A stretch of DNA of 64,000 nucleotides, from assembly GCF_016808335.1 (NCBI RefSeq), contig NC_053146.1, positions 9,183,015 to 9,247,014 of the forward strand, read 5' to 3'. Below, one piece after another: positions 1-10,449 of the stretch (positions within the stretch are counted from its first letter, which is position 1; each line of letters starts with the position of its first letter). The position numbers and the translations under genes were made by a program. Origin of the DNA: Panicum virgatum (lineage: Eukaryota > Streptophyta > Magnoliopsida > Poales > Poaceae). A model generated the notes under the pieces. It was given only the letters and a program-made list of their open reading frames with translations, was not told where the DNA came from and ran no database searches.

Positions 1-620
1 CGGGTCGTGGGCGGGGCGGTCGGCGGCGGGGTCGCCGCCGGCCGGGGTGGCGGCGGAGGCCGGCGGGGTTAGGGTTCGGGTTTGGGTTTGGGGAGCTTCC
101 ATAGCTGGTGGCTTTAGAGGGATGGCCGTGGGCGGCGGCCGGCCCGGCGGAGGAGGCGGGTTGTGGGCGGCGAGGCCGGCGGCGATGGCGCTGCCGGCCG
201 GGTGGTGGTGGACAACCGGTGGGCGGGGTCGGCGGCGGGGGCAAGCGGTGGAGGTGGCTGGGATGGGGGAGGGGAGGGGTTCGAGCAGCGGTCCTCGCCG
301 GCGGCGACGCCAGCGTGGGGGAGGTCGGCCGCAGGGGCGGATGGAGGCGGATGGGAGGGAAGGGAGGGAGAGGGGGAGGGGGAGGGGTTGGAGTGGAGGT
401 CCTCGCCGGCGTCGGAGGCGACGCCGACGAGGGGGAGGTCGGCGGCAGGGGGAGGGGCGGCGGGGGCAGATGCAGGCGGAGGCAGAGAAAGGGAGGGCGA
501 ACGGGCGGTAGAAGAAGACCAGGCGAGGTGGGACCCACGCGGAATCATATGTGTGGGAGGGGGTCTCACGTTAGGATAGAAGGAGAGCCCTCTCTGGGTA
601 GTCAAGTCCTTCATGAAAAG
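1..620. other. GC-rich low-complexity block, no recognised gene
   Basis: Very GC-rich, purine-biased sequence that is open in several frames on both strands, as expected from composition alone. Translations are Gly/Arg or Pro/Ser/Ala-rich with no domain. A segment near 265-340 (GGTCCTCGCCGG, then GGGGGAGGTCGGC) recurs with changes near 383-455, so there is an internal imperfect direct duplication. It may be the GC-rich leader of a transposon cut by the window edge. No function assigned. Confidence 0.5.
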
Positions 621-1597
621 TGATGTGACTGTACTAAGCAGCTAGCTAGCAAAGCAGGCACTTGGAAGGGCTTCCATCCTGTGCTGATATCCTGATGCAT
701 GGCAACCCAATGTTAGCGCCAAATAAGAGTAGGTAACGAAACTGATTGATACATAGGACCGGTCCCGGCCAACATAACTAATTAGTTCAAGAATCTCGGT
801 ATGATGCGCCACCCAGATAGCATCAAATGGAGAGTAAGTACTACTATATATTCATCATAACTAGGAAAAATAAATGTAATATAGAATTTTGAGTATCACT
901 TTGGCACATAACTAGGAAAGTCTCTGGCCAGGGAAACGCTAAACCAAAACATAACCAGACATGAAGATCAGTAATTATAACGATTCAAGGGTATTATGCT
1001 GAGCTGGAACCTCAACATGTGTCCTCCAGGCATGAAGTCTAACCAGGTACTCTGTTCAGATCACATTATGAAACCAAATAGAAGCCACAGAACAAGATTG
1101 ACTACAAAGCAACTTTGTAGTCAAATAAACTCGTGCATGTAGCTGCTGACATTTTTTTTCCATGGATCTGCACTAGGTTCTTATTGAGTTTTGCTGCAGA
1201 GAGGTCTACACAGTTTACTGAGTGAGCCAAGGATTGGAATGCATCATGCTGTGAACTGTAACTCATAATATCTTATAAGGAAGAGGCCGGAGGAAATATG
1301 CATGCACGCTAGCTCATACATAAAGTGCGGTGAACATCTTCTATCCACCATTCTACAACTTTTGATGCATGAACGAATGAGGAATGGTACCCACTAGCTT
1401 TCGCAGCTAGACGGGATGTAAGCAAGAGGTAGTTTGATATCCAAGGCACTCATCCATATCTCGCAAACTGTCAGTAGCCAGGCGCAACACTGTCGCGTTC
1501 GGATGCTGAACATCTGATACATGCCAATACGATCTCATTCTGACACTTCTGCTAAGTAGCGCAATTGTTAAATACACTCTCCAGGGAGCACACCCTT
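621..1597. other. Intergenic sequence, includes one copy of a local duplication
   Basis: No gene recognised. A short stretch at about 685-715 (CTGATATCCTGATGCAT, then CAACCCAATGTTA) is shared with about 44487-44515. The part 1041-1345 is one copy of a repeat described separately. The minus-strand reading frame over 1407-1590 is open but has no recognised family. Confidence 0.5.
1041..1345 (+). repeat. Local direct duplication, copy 1 (pair 5690-5975)
   Basis: This non-coding stretch aligns collinearly with 5690-5975. Shared blocks include GGTACTCTGTTCA, AATAGAAGCCACAGAACAAG, CTCGTGCATGTAGCTGCTG, GAGTGAGCCAAGGA and AACTCATAATATCTTA, with many substitutions and small indels, so the duplication is not recent. 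No TIR or LTR borders it. It is more likely duplicated host intergenic sequence or a decayed gene than a mobile element. Confidence 0.75.
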
Positions 1598-1611
1598 CAC
1601 TACGGGACACA

Positions 1612-1800
1612 GGGCCTTTGCTGTGTGCCAAATGCACACGGCAAAGCCCGGTTTGCACACGGCAAACTCTTTGCCGTGTGTAGTACACGGTAAAGGCCCC
1701 ACGGCAACCAAGTATCGGCAAAGTGCCTCTTTGAAGTGAGTTTTTTGTCGGACACACGACAAAGACTTCGCCGTGTGTGACAACAACACTCGGCAAACAT
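1612..1800. repeat. CACTA subterminal repeat array, left
   Basis: Repeated GCACACGGCAAA / TTTGCCGTGTG units in both orientations, about six in 190 bp, immediately inside the left TIR. Known from grass CACTA elements as transposase-binding subterminal repeats. Confidence 0.8.
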
Positions 1801-3429
1801 TTTTCAGAAAAGTAAAAAAAAAACAGTGACAGCCGCTGCCGCCACCATGCCGGCCACCACCACCATGCCGCCGGCCGCCGTCACCACCACCACCATGCCG
1901 CCGGCTGCCGTCACCACCACCACACCGGACAGCCAGGAGAGGAGGGGAGGGGGCGGCGCCCGCAGGATCCCGATGCCGCCGGCCGTGGCCGGGCCGCCGC
2001 CGTGGCTGCGCCCCGCTGCCCACCGGCCGCCGCTGCCCGTGCGGGCCGCCGCCGTGCCACCGCCTCCCGGGTCGCGCCGCCCGCAGTCCCCGCCGCCCTG
2101 GCCGTCCGCCGCTCGGGGCCGTGGCCGCCGTCTGGTGCCGCGCCGACCCTGGCCGCCGGCCGCGGCAGCCACCTGCCGCTGCGCCGGGACGCGCCCTCCG
2201 CCGCCGGGCCGCGGACAGGCCGCCGGCCGAGCCGCCGCCCCCAAGGCCGCGGGGAAGCCGCGCGGGATGCGCCGCCGCCGCCGAGCCGCCGCGCACACGC
2301 TGCAGGGCCGCACCGGCCGCCGCTGCACGGGAAGAATGAGAGAGGCGCCCGAGAGAGGGAAGAAGAAGGCCGCTGGTGGGGATGGATCCGTGGGAAGGTG
2401 TTTTAGCCAATAGGAAGCCTTCGTTTCAAAGAACTGATTGCTGACGTGGCGAGTTGTGTTTTTTTTATGATCTTATACTATATTTTTGGATAGGCAAATG
2501 AGCTCAAATAAAAAAGTGTTCAACTACAAAGTTTCAGATCTCAACGAGCTCTACAACTTTGGTATATAACTTAATTACATCCGAAGGCATTTAAATTTTT
2601 TAAAATTTTCAAATTTGAAACCAGATTACTTATAGTGTACTTTTGAAGTACTAAACAATCTCAAATAAAAAAGTTTTCAATTACAAAGATTTATATTTTT
2701 TTGAGTTTTATAACGTTGATATATAACTTATTTACGTCCGAGGTCAATTGAATATTTTAAAATTTATGATTTCAAATTAGATAACTTATAATAATATTTT
2801 AAAATATTAAACATTCTCAAATACAAAAGTTGACAACTACAAAGTTTTAGATTTCATCGAGCTATACGACATTTTGGTATAAACCTTTTTTTTACATATG
2901 AGATCATATGAAAAAGTTTGTATTCAAATAATACATTCACTAAGTCTCTCATATATAATCACACATATACTTCTTATGAGATGTTTCAATTTTGTAAACA
3001 TCATCATGATAAAGTGTGCGTAATCTTCTCAACTTTTTATCACAGCATCCACGTGTGATACCATCATATCAAGACAAATCTCTTGATTTTCAGACTTCAT
3101 TTACTTTTTTTAGAATTTTTAAATAATTCGGACACATGTTCGTGGTTGTGTTTCATGGACAATATGTTCGAAATTTCTTTTCATTTGATGGGTATGGTCT
3201 CAAACTGGGTTAAATAGCATGAATTTCATTTTTCCACACAATTTTACTCTAGACTTTGAATCACTTTCGGTTCAAATTTGACTTAATTCAAAAAATTGCT
3301 TGAAATGAAATTATTTAGTTAAATATAGCAAATAAATACAAAAATGTACCAAATGTAAATATGAAGTAACACAAGTTATATTTAGAGAGTAGAAAAAATT
3401 TTGAGGTAGAAGGAGAAAAAAATTATTCT

Positions 3430-3662
3430 TTTGCCATGTGCAAAACAAAAAAACACACGTCAAATCCATACTTTGCCGTGTGCTTTTTTTTGGCACACGA
3501 CAAATATTGACTTTGCCGTGTGCCAAAGAAAAGGCACACAGCAAAGCATGAATTTGCCGTGTGTTTTTTTTAAGCCGGGTGTTTTTGTCGTGGCATACGG
3601 CAAAATTGCTCTTTGCCGTGTGCCCGATAGAGAGCACACAACAAACAATGAAACACATGGCA
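3430..3662. repeat. CACTA subterminal repeat array, right
   Basis: At least seven copies of TTTGCCGTGTG or its complement, separated by poly-T-containing spacers, immediately inside the right TIR. Matches the left array of the same element. Confidence 0.8.
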
Positions 3663-3683
3663 AACATCGAGTTTCCGGTAGTG

Positions 3684-4785
3684 CTGATTATATTTGATGG
3701 TAAGGAGCAGAATGGACAATCTCTGGAGATCCTCTGGCTGGCCACTCAATGGTATCCCGAGACCTCCCAATCCCTTGCATCTGCTCACTATTCACTGGCT
3801 AAACAGACTGATTCAGTTCAGCAGGCGCAGCTCCAGGGATGATCCCCTTTTGCAGAACGTGATGTATAGGAGTCTACAGCCTATACATACACAGATCATG
3901 TTATATATATGATGCGGACTGTGTACAATGCGCAAGCCTAACCGTCAGTGGCGGAGCTAGAAATGAGCCGTAGGGGGGGGGGGGCATTTTGCTTAACTTA
4001 TAAACATATATGCTAGCAAGCTGTTGTAAAGAAATTCGTCTTTCATCGTATCGTGCAGTCCTATTTTGATGATCTTCAAGGTAGAAAAAGCTCACTGAAT
4101 GCTCCTTGTTGAAACTAATAGAGTGAGAAGCAACCGAAGCAATCTATCATTCAAGTGTTCCAAAATCTTGTACTGCGAAGACATCAAAACCGCTTCTTCT
4201 CTTTATATTCTTACTGGAAATGAAGCAAAGAAGACAATATGCTCGGTGGTTGCTCTCTGAATACTCTAACATCACTGAACCAATTAAACTTGAAATGATG
4301 CTATGTGATTTCATTTGGAGGCAGGGGGGGCACAGCCCATGTTTGCCGACATTTAGCTCCGCCGGTGCTAACCGTGCCTGTGGCGTGCAAGCATTATATC
4401 ATATCCTCATGTCATTCGAGTGCACAATGTTGAATGTGGCAATCAATAGCATTACACAGGTAGTGTAACAGTAAATTGGGGCACTTAAATGGGTAACCCC
4501 GCAGGTTAAATGGGTAACCCCACCTGCCTGCTTTAATGTCAAAAGTGGATGGTTTCAGCCTAATTGTAGTACTTTGGGTTCATTCATGACGGATAAATTA
4601 ATGCTAGTTACAAACCCAGTACTGTAAAGAACATACTCTTCTGAAGAAACTAAACATCACATCAAGTCCTTCCGAGGATGCCTCTGCTATAGGAAGGCTT
4701 CACTGTTGATTTGAGTTAACAAATATGGTTAGGAATTTGAAGGCCTTGAACCCTTTTTTTAAGAGTGGGCCCTTGAACTGTTCTC
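3684..4785 (+). repeat. Diverged copy A of the intergenic repeat found at 39-44 kb
   Basis: Diverged but collinear with 40310-40990 and 43110-43880. Shared landmarks are ACCTCCCAATCCCTT, CTCTAGGGATATGG-like sequence, TGATGCGGCTGTAGGATGTGCAAGCCTA-like sequence, a TACTTTTGGTTCATTCAT-like block and a GGTCAGGAAT-like block. It is interrupted by the hAT element at 3946-4367, which is absent from the two paralogous copies. No convincing coding potential on either strand; origin (decayed gene or intergenic duplication) is unknown. Confidence 0.6.
3946..4367. mobile_element. hAT-type MITE with 8-bp target duplication
   Basis: A 422 bp unit bounded by CAGTGGCGGAGCTAGAAATG on the left and, on the opposite strand, CACCGGCGGAGCTAAATGTC on the right. 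Perfect 8-bp direct repeats CTAACCGT sit at 3938-3945 and 4368-4375. An 8-bp duplication and C-A-start TIRs fit the hAT superfamily. It has no coding capacity and contains runs of G just inside each end (about 3973-3984 and 4324-4330). The orthologous position in the paralogous copies at about 40480 and 43300 is uninterrupted, which confirms the borders. Confidence 0.9.
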
Positions 4786-5568
4786 TACAAACATAAATAA
4801 CGATAAAACATAGGTAATGACTTGTTCCTGGTTAACATTACGCGCGTTGCACGTAGGCATGCAGGCCCCACCAGCCAGTGGATCATGGCCTGGAACATTA
4901 TCTTCTCATGCATGCGTAACCCTGTCCACGGCAGGTGCCTAAAAGCTCCAGAAATGTCTGCCATTGTTAACATTACCGAATGGCACCATACAGTACGGTG
5001 ACGTGTGCAAGTAGCTTGGCCATGAAAGTAGGTTCATACCTGGCATGAAAGATTATGATGATATATATATTTTTAGATTAGCAACACATCGGTAGATTTC
5101 CGATCATCCTTGGAAGAAATTTGGTTGGCCGAACAAAAAAAACTTGATATATATATATATATATATATATACCATGCAGAACTCCTGAGGGTTTGTGTAA
5201 AAAAAATACTTAAAACATCAAGAAGAGATGGGGCACATTGCAATAGGGTGAAAATGTTTTTTCTTTGTTTCCTTGTGTCTTAATGACTCCATCGCTTCTA
5301 CCCAATTCAAGTAGCCACCATCAGCCTAAAATCACGATAAGAAAGCAACATCTCAGGTCATCGTATATAATTTAATTTGTCTTTCATTTTTGGCACATTT
5401 AGTGGTGGCTCATCATGATAAAAATGAAAATAGCTCCAATTCTTTACTACAGCCAATTCTGTTTTACAGATTGAAATAAATTGAAAGGGCCACAAGAAAA
5501 GTTTCAGTTGAAGCAATTTGTAGTTCAATGACCTCATAGTATCATAAACAAAATTTCATGTTTTATTT
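4786..5568. other. Intergenic, no gene seen; contains a (TA)n tract
   Basis: AT-rich sequence without recognised coding, repeat or element borders, apart from a (TA)n microsatellite at about 5145-5170. Confidence 0.5.
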
Positions 5569-5685
5569 CACTACCGGAAACGAAAATTTTCCTGTGTACC
5601 CTGAAGTTTTCTTGAGTGTCTCCTGAAACACGCACTGGGAAATTGCCCCTTCCATCCTGGTCCCGAAATTTTCGTCCATTTTTTT
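5569..5685 (+). mobile_element. CACTA terminal remnant (one end only)
   Basis: Starts with CACTACCGGAAACGAAAATT. The first 13 bases equal the TIR of the CACTA element at 1598-3683 (right end), but the adjoining sequence differs, with inverted CGAAAATTTTC / CGAAATTTTCG stretches. No partner end was found nearby, so this is probably a truncated or deleted element ending close to the duplicated segment at 5690. Confidence 0.5.
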
Positions 5686-5689
5686 AATA

Positions 5690-5975
5690 ATCCAGGTACT
5701 CTGTTCACATTACAAACCCAAATAGAAGCCACAGAACAAGAATGACCATACTAGCAACAATTTATAGTCAAATAATAAACTCGTGCATGTAGCTGCTGGC
5801 ATTTCTTTCACATGGATTTGTACTGTACGCTTGTTGAGTTTCGCTGCACAGTTTATTATTGAGTGAGCCAAGGACGATTGGAATGTCATGGCTGTGAACC
5901 ATAACTCATAATATCTTACAAGGAAGAGGACGAAATATACACGCTCACACCTAAAGTGCAGTGAACATCTTTAGA
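5690..5975 (+). repeat. Local direct duplication, copy 2 (pair 1041-1345)
   Basis: Collinear with 1041-1345 over almost its whole length, with numerous substitutions and indels. The homology begins directly after the CACTA remnant, suggesting that element inserted at or deleted up to the edge of this copy. Confidence 0.75.
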
Positions 5976-6255
5976 CTTCGCTGCACACCTAAAGTGCCTC
6001 CATGCTTGACAACCATAGTTAACCAATTGGTGTTTTTAGGATCATACATCACCAGATCTCTCTTCCTGACGCCGCTCATTCATGAACAACGTAACTGTGA
6101 TATTGTGTTACACATTATCAACCTACGGGGAAGTATCAGAGAAGAACAAATATGTCTGACATGAATGTATCGGCAAGGAATATGATACAACAAGTAGATG
6201 TAAGGAGCAACTATGGGGCTTAGAGTACATACAGCGTAAATATATAGGAGTAGGC

Positions 6256-6986
6256 TGTTGACACCCAAAATTGGCACGATTCAGGTTTTCTGGACAATCT
6301 GGACAGACCAGTCAGACCTCTCTTCTAAACCGGTCAGACCGGTCTAGATAAGTTTGTCAAATTGCCAAATGAACTACGCCATTGTGTAGATCTCGTCGAG
6401 ATGATCGAAATGCACATATAGAACGTCCAATTTGGAGTCCGGATGAGGGAGTTATGCCTCCCGGAAGACCTGCACCCCGGTCAGACCGGTCCAGAGCGGT
6501 CAGACCGGTCCAGAGACCGGTCAGACCGGTCCGAAACGCCCAATCCGAGTTAGGAGTTGTATTTTCACACGAGATTTGATAGGGTTCCGACTTGTAACGG
6601 GTACAGACCTCCCCACCCTATATATATGAAGGCCCACGGCCGATTGAGGGTAATCCCAATCGATTCACACATTTATCCTTTACTTTTTCCTCCAAACCCT
6701 AACTTTTCCAATCTCATCTGCTGTTCTTCGCTCGTCTCCACGGTGTTCGATGGTGTTCTGAGTGGCCTGCTGACCTCAGAGCAACCCTAGATCCACAAGC
6801 TCCGACGGGGTCCCTCCCGAGCTCGAGCTTTTAGGTCTTCACGGCGTTCTCTGTAGAACCGGTCTGACCGGTCGCCATAACCGGTCTGACCGGTCTGTGC
6901 GCAGGGAGCCTGTTGGTGAAGATCGTGTCGACGATCAATGCGCGTTCTAGCGCATTCGAGTGTGTTGGCGCAAATTAGTGTCAACA
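6256..6986 (+). repeat. 5' LTR of gypsy element 1 (731 bp)
   Basis: TG...CA ended LTR. A TATA-like CCCTATATATATGAAGG lies at 6616-6630. Arrays of the palindromic motif ACCGGTCAGACCGGT or ACCGGTCTGACCGGT occur upstream of it (about 6330-6345 and 6478-6531) and downstream (6859-6898). The 3' LTR lacks the TATA-containing segment and the downstream array. Confidence 0.93.
6617..6627 (+). promoter_or_regulatory. TATA box of the 5' LTR, gypsy 1
   Basis: CTATATATATG preceded by a C-rich stretch, the usual context for a plant LTR core promoter. It would mark the end of U3, with transcription beginning about 25-35 bp downstream. The corresponding segment is deleted in the 3' LTR. Confidence 0.65.
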
Positions 6987-7011
6987 CACTTTTTGGCGAC
7001 TCCGCTGGGGA
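6987..7011 (+). other. Primer-binding-site region, gypsy 1
   Basis: Directly after the 5' LTR comes CACTTTTTGGCGACTCCGC and then TGGGGAC. TGGCG...GGGGA is the typical shape of a gypsy PBS complementary to a tRNA 3' end. I did not assign the tRNA. Confidence 0.6.
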
Positions 7012-7058
7012 CAGATTAATCTGGTTTTTAAACCGATCTAATCTAGTTCTCAAAGAAG

Positions 7059-7499
7059 ATGGGCGTCATTATCGATCTCAACGAAGGCAACATCTCCACA
7101 TCTATCGAGGAACTCAGCGAGGAGGAGCGCCAAGAGTACTTGGTGGTCAGGGAGCACTTCAAAGCATAATTCTTGAAGGGATTTAAGAAAAATCAGCAAA
7201 GCCAGGTCTCGAGGGTTCAAGACTTCATGATGCCCTCCTTCACGCTCAAGAATAAGCAAGTCAAGGTAATAAGCAATGTAAGTACTTCGTCTTCCGACTT
7301 GTTTAGCCAATTATCATCTATTATGGATCAGAAGATTGCTGATATATATAAGCCCATGAATGATTTAAAAGATCAATTAGACATCATCAAAAAAGGCAAA
7401 TCTGTAGACGGTAATTGTGCTTTCCAAATAATTAGTTCATCGGCTACGCCAGCATCTGTCCAAAGAAGCATCGTATGCCATGCCAATGAACTACTATAA
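7059..7499 (+). pseudogene. gag: gag N-terminal part, gypsy 1
   Basis: ATG at 7059, about 70 bp after the PBS, opens a frame that reads through a TAA at 7167-7169 and stays open in the same frame to 7499. The conceptual product begins MGVIIDLNEG and is acidic then lysine-rich. Position after the LTR/PBS and start context mark it as the gag N-terminus. The reading frame then ends, and the nested copia element begins 97 bp downstream. The role would be the structural capsid precursor; the in-frame stop makes it non-functional here. Confidence 0.6.
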
Positions 7500-7596
7500 A
7501 GGGCAAACACTACCACCACGAGCATCATAGCCAAACATGGCTGGACCGGTCAGACCGGTCCAACAGACCGGTCAGACCGGTGCATCAGCGGTCAGC

Positions 7597-8986
7597 TGTA
7601 AGGATCACCGGAGTGTCCGACCCTAGAGGGGGAGGGGGTGAATAGGGTCGCTAATTCGCTTTCTAACCTAGGGCTCAAACTACTTGCATAAGATAAACCT
7701 AACACGTACTACACATGCTAGTTATGATTAAGGTTTATTTATACTACTCTCTACTTACCCCAAAAGACTTGCAACCTATAGCCAATCCTAATCAAACTAA
7801 CTAGGAAAGTGAAGGCACGCAAGATAGAGTAAATGCAGAAACATAATATAGTAAGTAAAGAGGTAAGGGCAAGAGGGATGCAAACTCCCGAGTAGACACG
7901 GTCATGTAACGTGGTTCGGCTCAAACGCCTACGTCCACGGGACACCGAGGCTCTTCCGATCACCGTCTTGCACTAGGCCATAAAGGCGCACCGGTAAGCA
8001 AAGGTAAGTGCCCACAAGACACCGAGTCTCATGCACCGCCACCGTCTCTCTCGGTCACTCGGCCGAAATCCACTACGGAGCTTCTCCACCAAGGAGGGGG
8101 TCTCCTCTTCCACCGTACAAAGTGTCGGCACCACTCCACACCAAGTCGGAGGGTCGTCGACGGGAATGCTTTGCTTGCCTCGGCAAGACTTTTCTTAGAC
8201 TAGCTCTCTCAAGAACTAAGCCTATACAAGTGCACAAAGAACTTTCTCAAAGCTTCTCACAAGCTAGATATAGCACTAAGCACTTCTAGGATGGTTGGTG
8301 ATGGATCTTTGCTTGGGCAGCACTTTCTTCAGCTCTTGAGGCTTCCAACCATATGTGACAACCGGCCATGGGGGTATATATAGGCAGCACAAGCAAATAT
8401 AGCCGTTGGAGAAAAGCTGCCTGAAAAGTACCTAATGCCGGTTAATCCGACGCTCCCCCAATAGCCATCGTCGGTTTAACCGGTGAATGTAATCTGCCCG
8501 ACTGAAATACTAGCCGTTACTTGTACGGGCAATTAACCGATGTAGCGTCGGTTCAACCGGTGAACGTAGTTGTCCTATGATCAACTGAAAAACCAACTCT
8601 CTGGACAACTATATCGATGTAATTGACCGGTGCATCATCGGTTCAACCAATGTATGCATTTTCCTTGGTCTTCTTCTGCCATTGCACCGACGTATTAAAT
8701 ATCTTCATCGTCGGTTCATCCGGTGCACTCTGCTAACTGAGTCTTCTCTGAGCCCATTGCACCGGTGAGTGTAATTTGCCTCACGCCGGTTTAACCGGTG
8801 AGTGCAAATTACCTCTGTCTTGGTCCTTTCGACCTGATTTCTTCGTGGTTTTGTATCTTTTCATCTCTTGGACCTATAAGCCTGATAATGATCATCTTAA
8901 CACATATATTAGTCCAAGTGTTGTGTGTGTCATCAATCGCCAAAACATTATATTGAAATATGGCATGAGAGGCCATTTTCGCTACA
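7597..8986 (-). repeat. 3' LTR of nested copia element (left, 1390 bp)
   Basis: Closely similar to 12290-13678. On the minus strand it begins TGTAGCGAAAATG and ends GATCCTTACA. Between its minus-strand start and a TATA-like segment at 8367-8380 lie about five degenerate repeats containing CGGTTTAACCGGTG or close variants (8434-8806). Confidence 0.93.
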
Positions 8987-9000
8987 ATCTCCCCCTTTTT
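8987..9000 (-). other. Polypurine tract of nested copia element
   Basis: Minus strand AAAAAGGGGGAGAT directly next to the 3' LTR start TGTAGC. This is the priming site for plus-strand DNA synthesis in copia elements and fixes the orientation. Confidence 0.85.
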
Positions 9001-10449
9001 GGTGATTGATGACAACACAACCAAAGCAAGCAAGATGAATTGCAAGAATAAGAAATTGGTACCAAATTGAAAAGTTAGAAACTACTTAGCTTGCTCGGAT
9101 GACATTTCAATGCTCATTTTAAAAGCCACCGGCATTTGATTAGTCCATAGGACGAAATGCTTCCGGCTTGATAGCAATTGTGAAACAATAGCTTGTGGAC
9201 AATGTAAGACAATTGTGTGGTTTGAACTATATGAGCAATGAAAAGTTTTGTACCTTAGTCCATGGGATCATCAAATTGTACTTCTCCCCCATATTGACTA
9301 AGTACCTCCCCCTATCACCATGCATCCTTTTGCATTGCATTTTCCATTTCTCCCCCTTGCTAACGGCATCATTTACTACAAACTATTTGCTTGCTTTTAG
9401 GGTACATTTCTCCCCCTTTGTCATCAAACACCTAAAAGCTTCATAACCACTAATAGCAAAGAGCATTAGTAGCAAAAGGAATTTACTAGTGATAGAGTGT
9501 TATACCCACTAAATTTGGCATATCTCCCTTTGTTTGAACAAGCTCCCCCTTTTTCAAAGCTTGTGGCACTTCTCATCTTAACACCAATTGTGATGCCAAT
9601 TGTGACTTGTAGGGGTAGTGTTCAAAAGAAATTTGAACTCATGGAGATAGCTCTAGGTGACTACAACAAATAGCACTTGTAAAGCATATTAGTCACACAA
9701 ACGTAAGTTATAGAGTTAGCTCCCCCTAAATGTGTGCATTAGTGTTTGAATCACTTTAAACAAATGTATGCACTTGTAATTCACATAATGGGGATTTAAC
9801 TTCATAACTTGCTAATCAAGGCATCATAAGCAAGCAATTGATATCAAAAGCATTTTTACCACGAATATGAGAGATATCAAATTTTAAGATATGCTATGAA
9901 AGACATATGCCATGTGAGGGAATCAATTAAGCTCATGTAGGTTAAAACAAGATATGAATTAAGGAATGGATAACCTACCATGTGAAATTTCTAGAAAGGC
10001 ATATCAAATGAAAGATACTAATAGTAAAGATAAGATCATGCAATCCTAGAGAGGCATTGAGCTACAATGATGCATGAAGGATATCAAATGAATTGAGTTC
10101 ATCCTTTTATCTTGCTCATTACCTCATATGTAGGGGAGGGGAATTTGGGTCACTAATCTTTAATCCATAACTTGACTTTAATTCAACTTTGCATGATGCA
10201 TCCCTACTCAAGCATCCCAAACCTTGCCAAGCCTCCAAATTCCCCGTAGTGTTTGTTTGGCTACTAAGTTTTAGGGATCCAAACCTTTTGAGAGTCATCC
10301 ATGGTATGAATAATATCCTTAGGCACCCAAATAGGCCGGTTCCATCCATATGTTCTCCACTCCATGACATGAGCTACCACCTTGCCATTCTTCTTCTTTT
10401 CAAGTATGTAGTGGTTGCTCTTTTGCTTGTTCTTGTGGGTGGGCTTGGT
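9001..10449 (-). other. Non-coding 3' internal region of nested copia element, with repeated PPT-like tracts
   Basis: No coding recognised. On the minus strand the region carries further GGGGGAG tracts at about 9281-9290, 9305-9313, 9348-9358, 9408-9419, 9541-9555 and 9720-9727, each resembling the true polypurine tract at the LTR border. The rest is AT-rich and unremarkable. Confidence 0.7.

Larger units (their letters stand above)
1598..3683 (+). mobile_element. Non-autonomous CACTA (En/Spm-type) DNA transposon
   Basis: The element opens with CACTACGGGACAC and closes with GTTTCCGGTAGTG (reverse complement CACTACCGGAAAC), the signature of CACTA terminal inverted repeats. Flanking triplets are CTT and CTG, so the 3-bp target duplication is imperfect. 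Just inside each end lie arrays of TTTGCCGTGTG-type subterminal repeats in both orientations, the kind of site CACTA transposase proteins bind. Next to the left array is a GC-rich block (1826-2400), then AT-rich filler. No transposase coding is visible, so movement would depend on proteins from another element. Open frames within 1800-2400 are compositional. Confidence 0.88.

Noticed and set aside
47..623. Overlapping frames of 138-171 codons at the window start
   Set aside because: Composition-driven openness on both strands, with no domain and no start or splice context.
1826..2413. Histidine/alanine/proline-rich frames inside the first CACTA element
   Set aside because: GC-rich low complexity, open on both strands, unrelated to any transposase.
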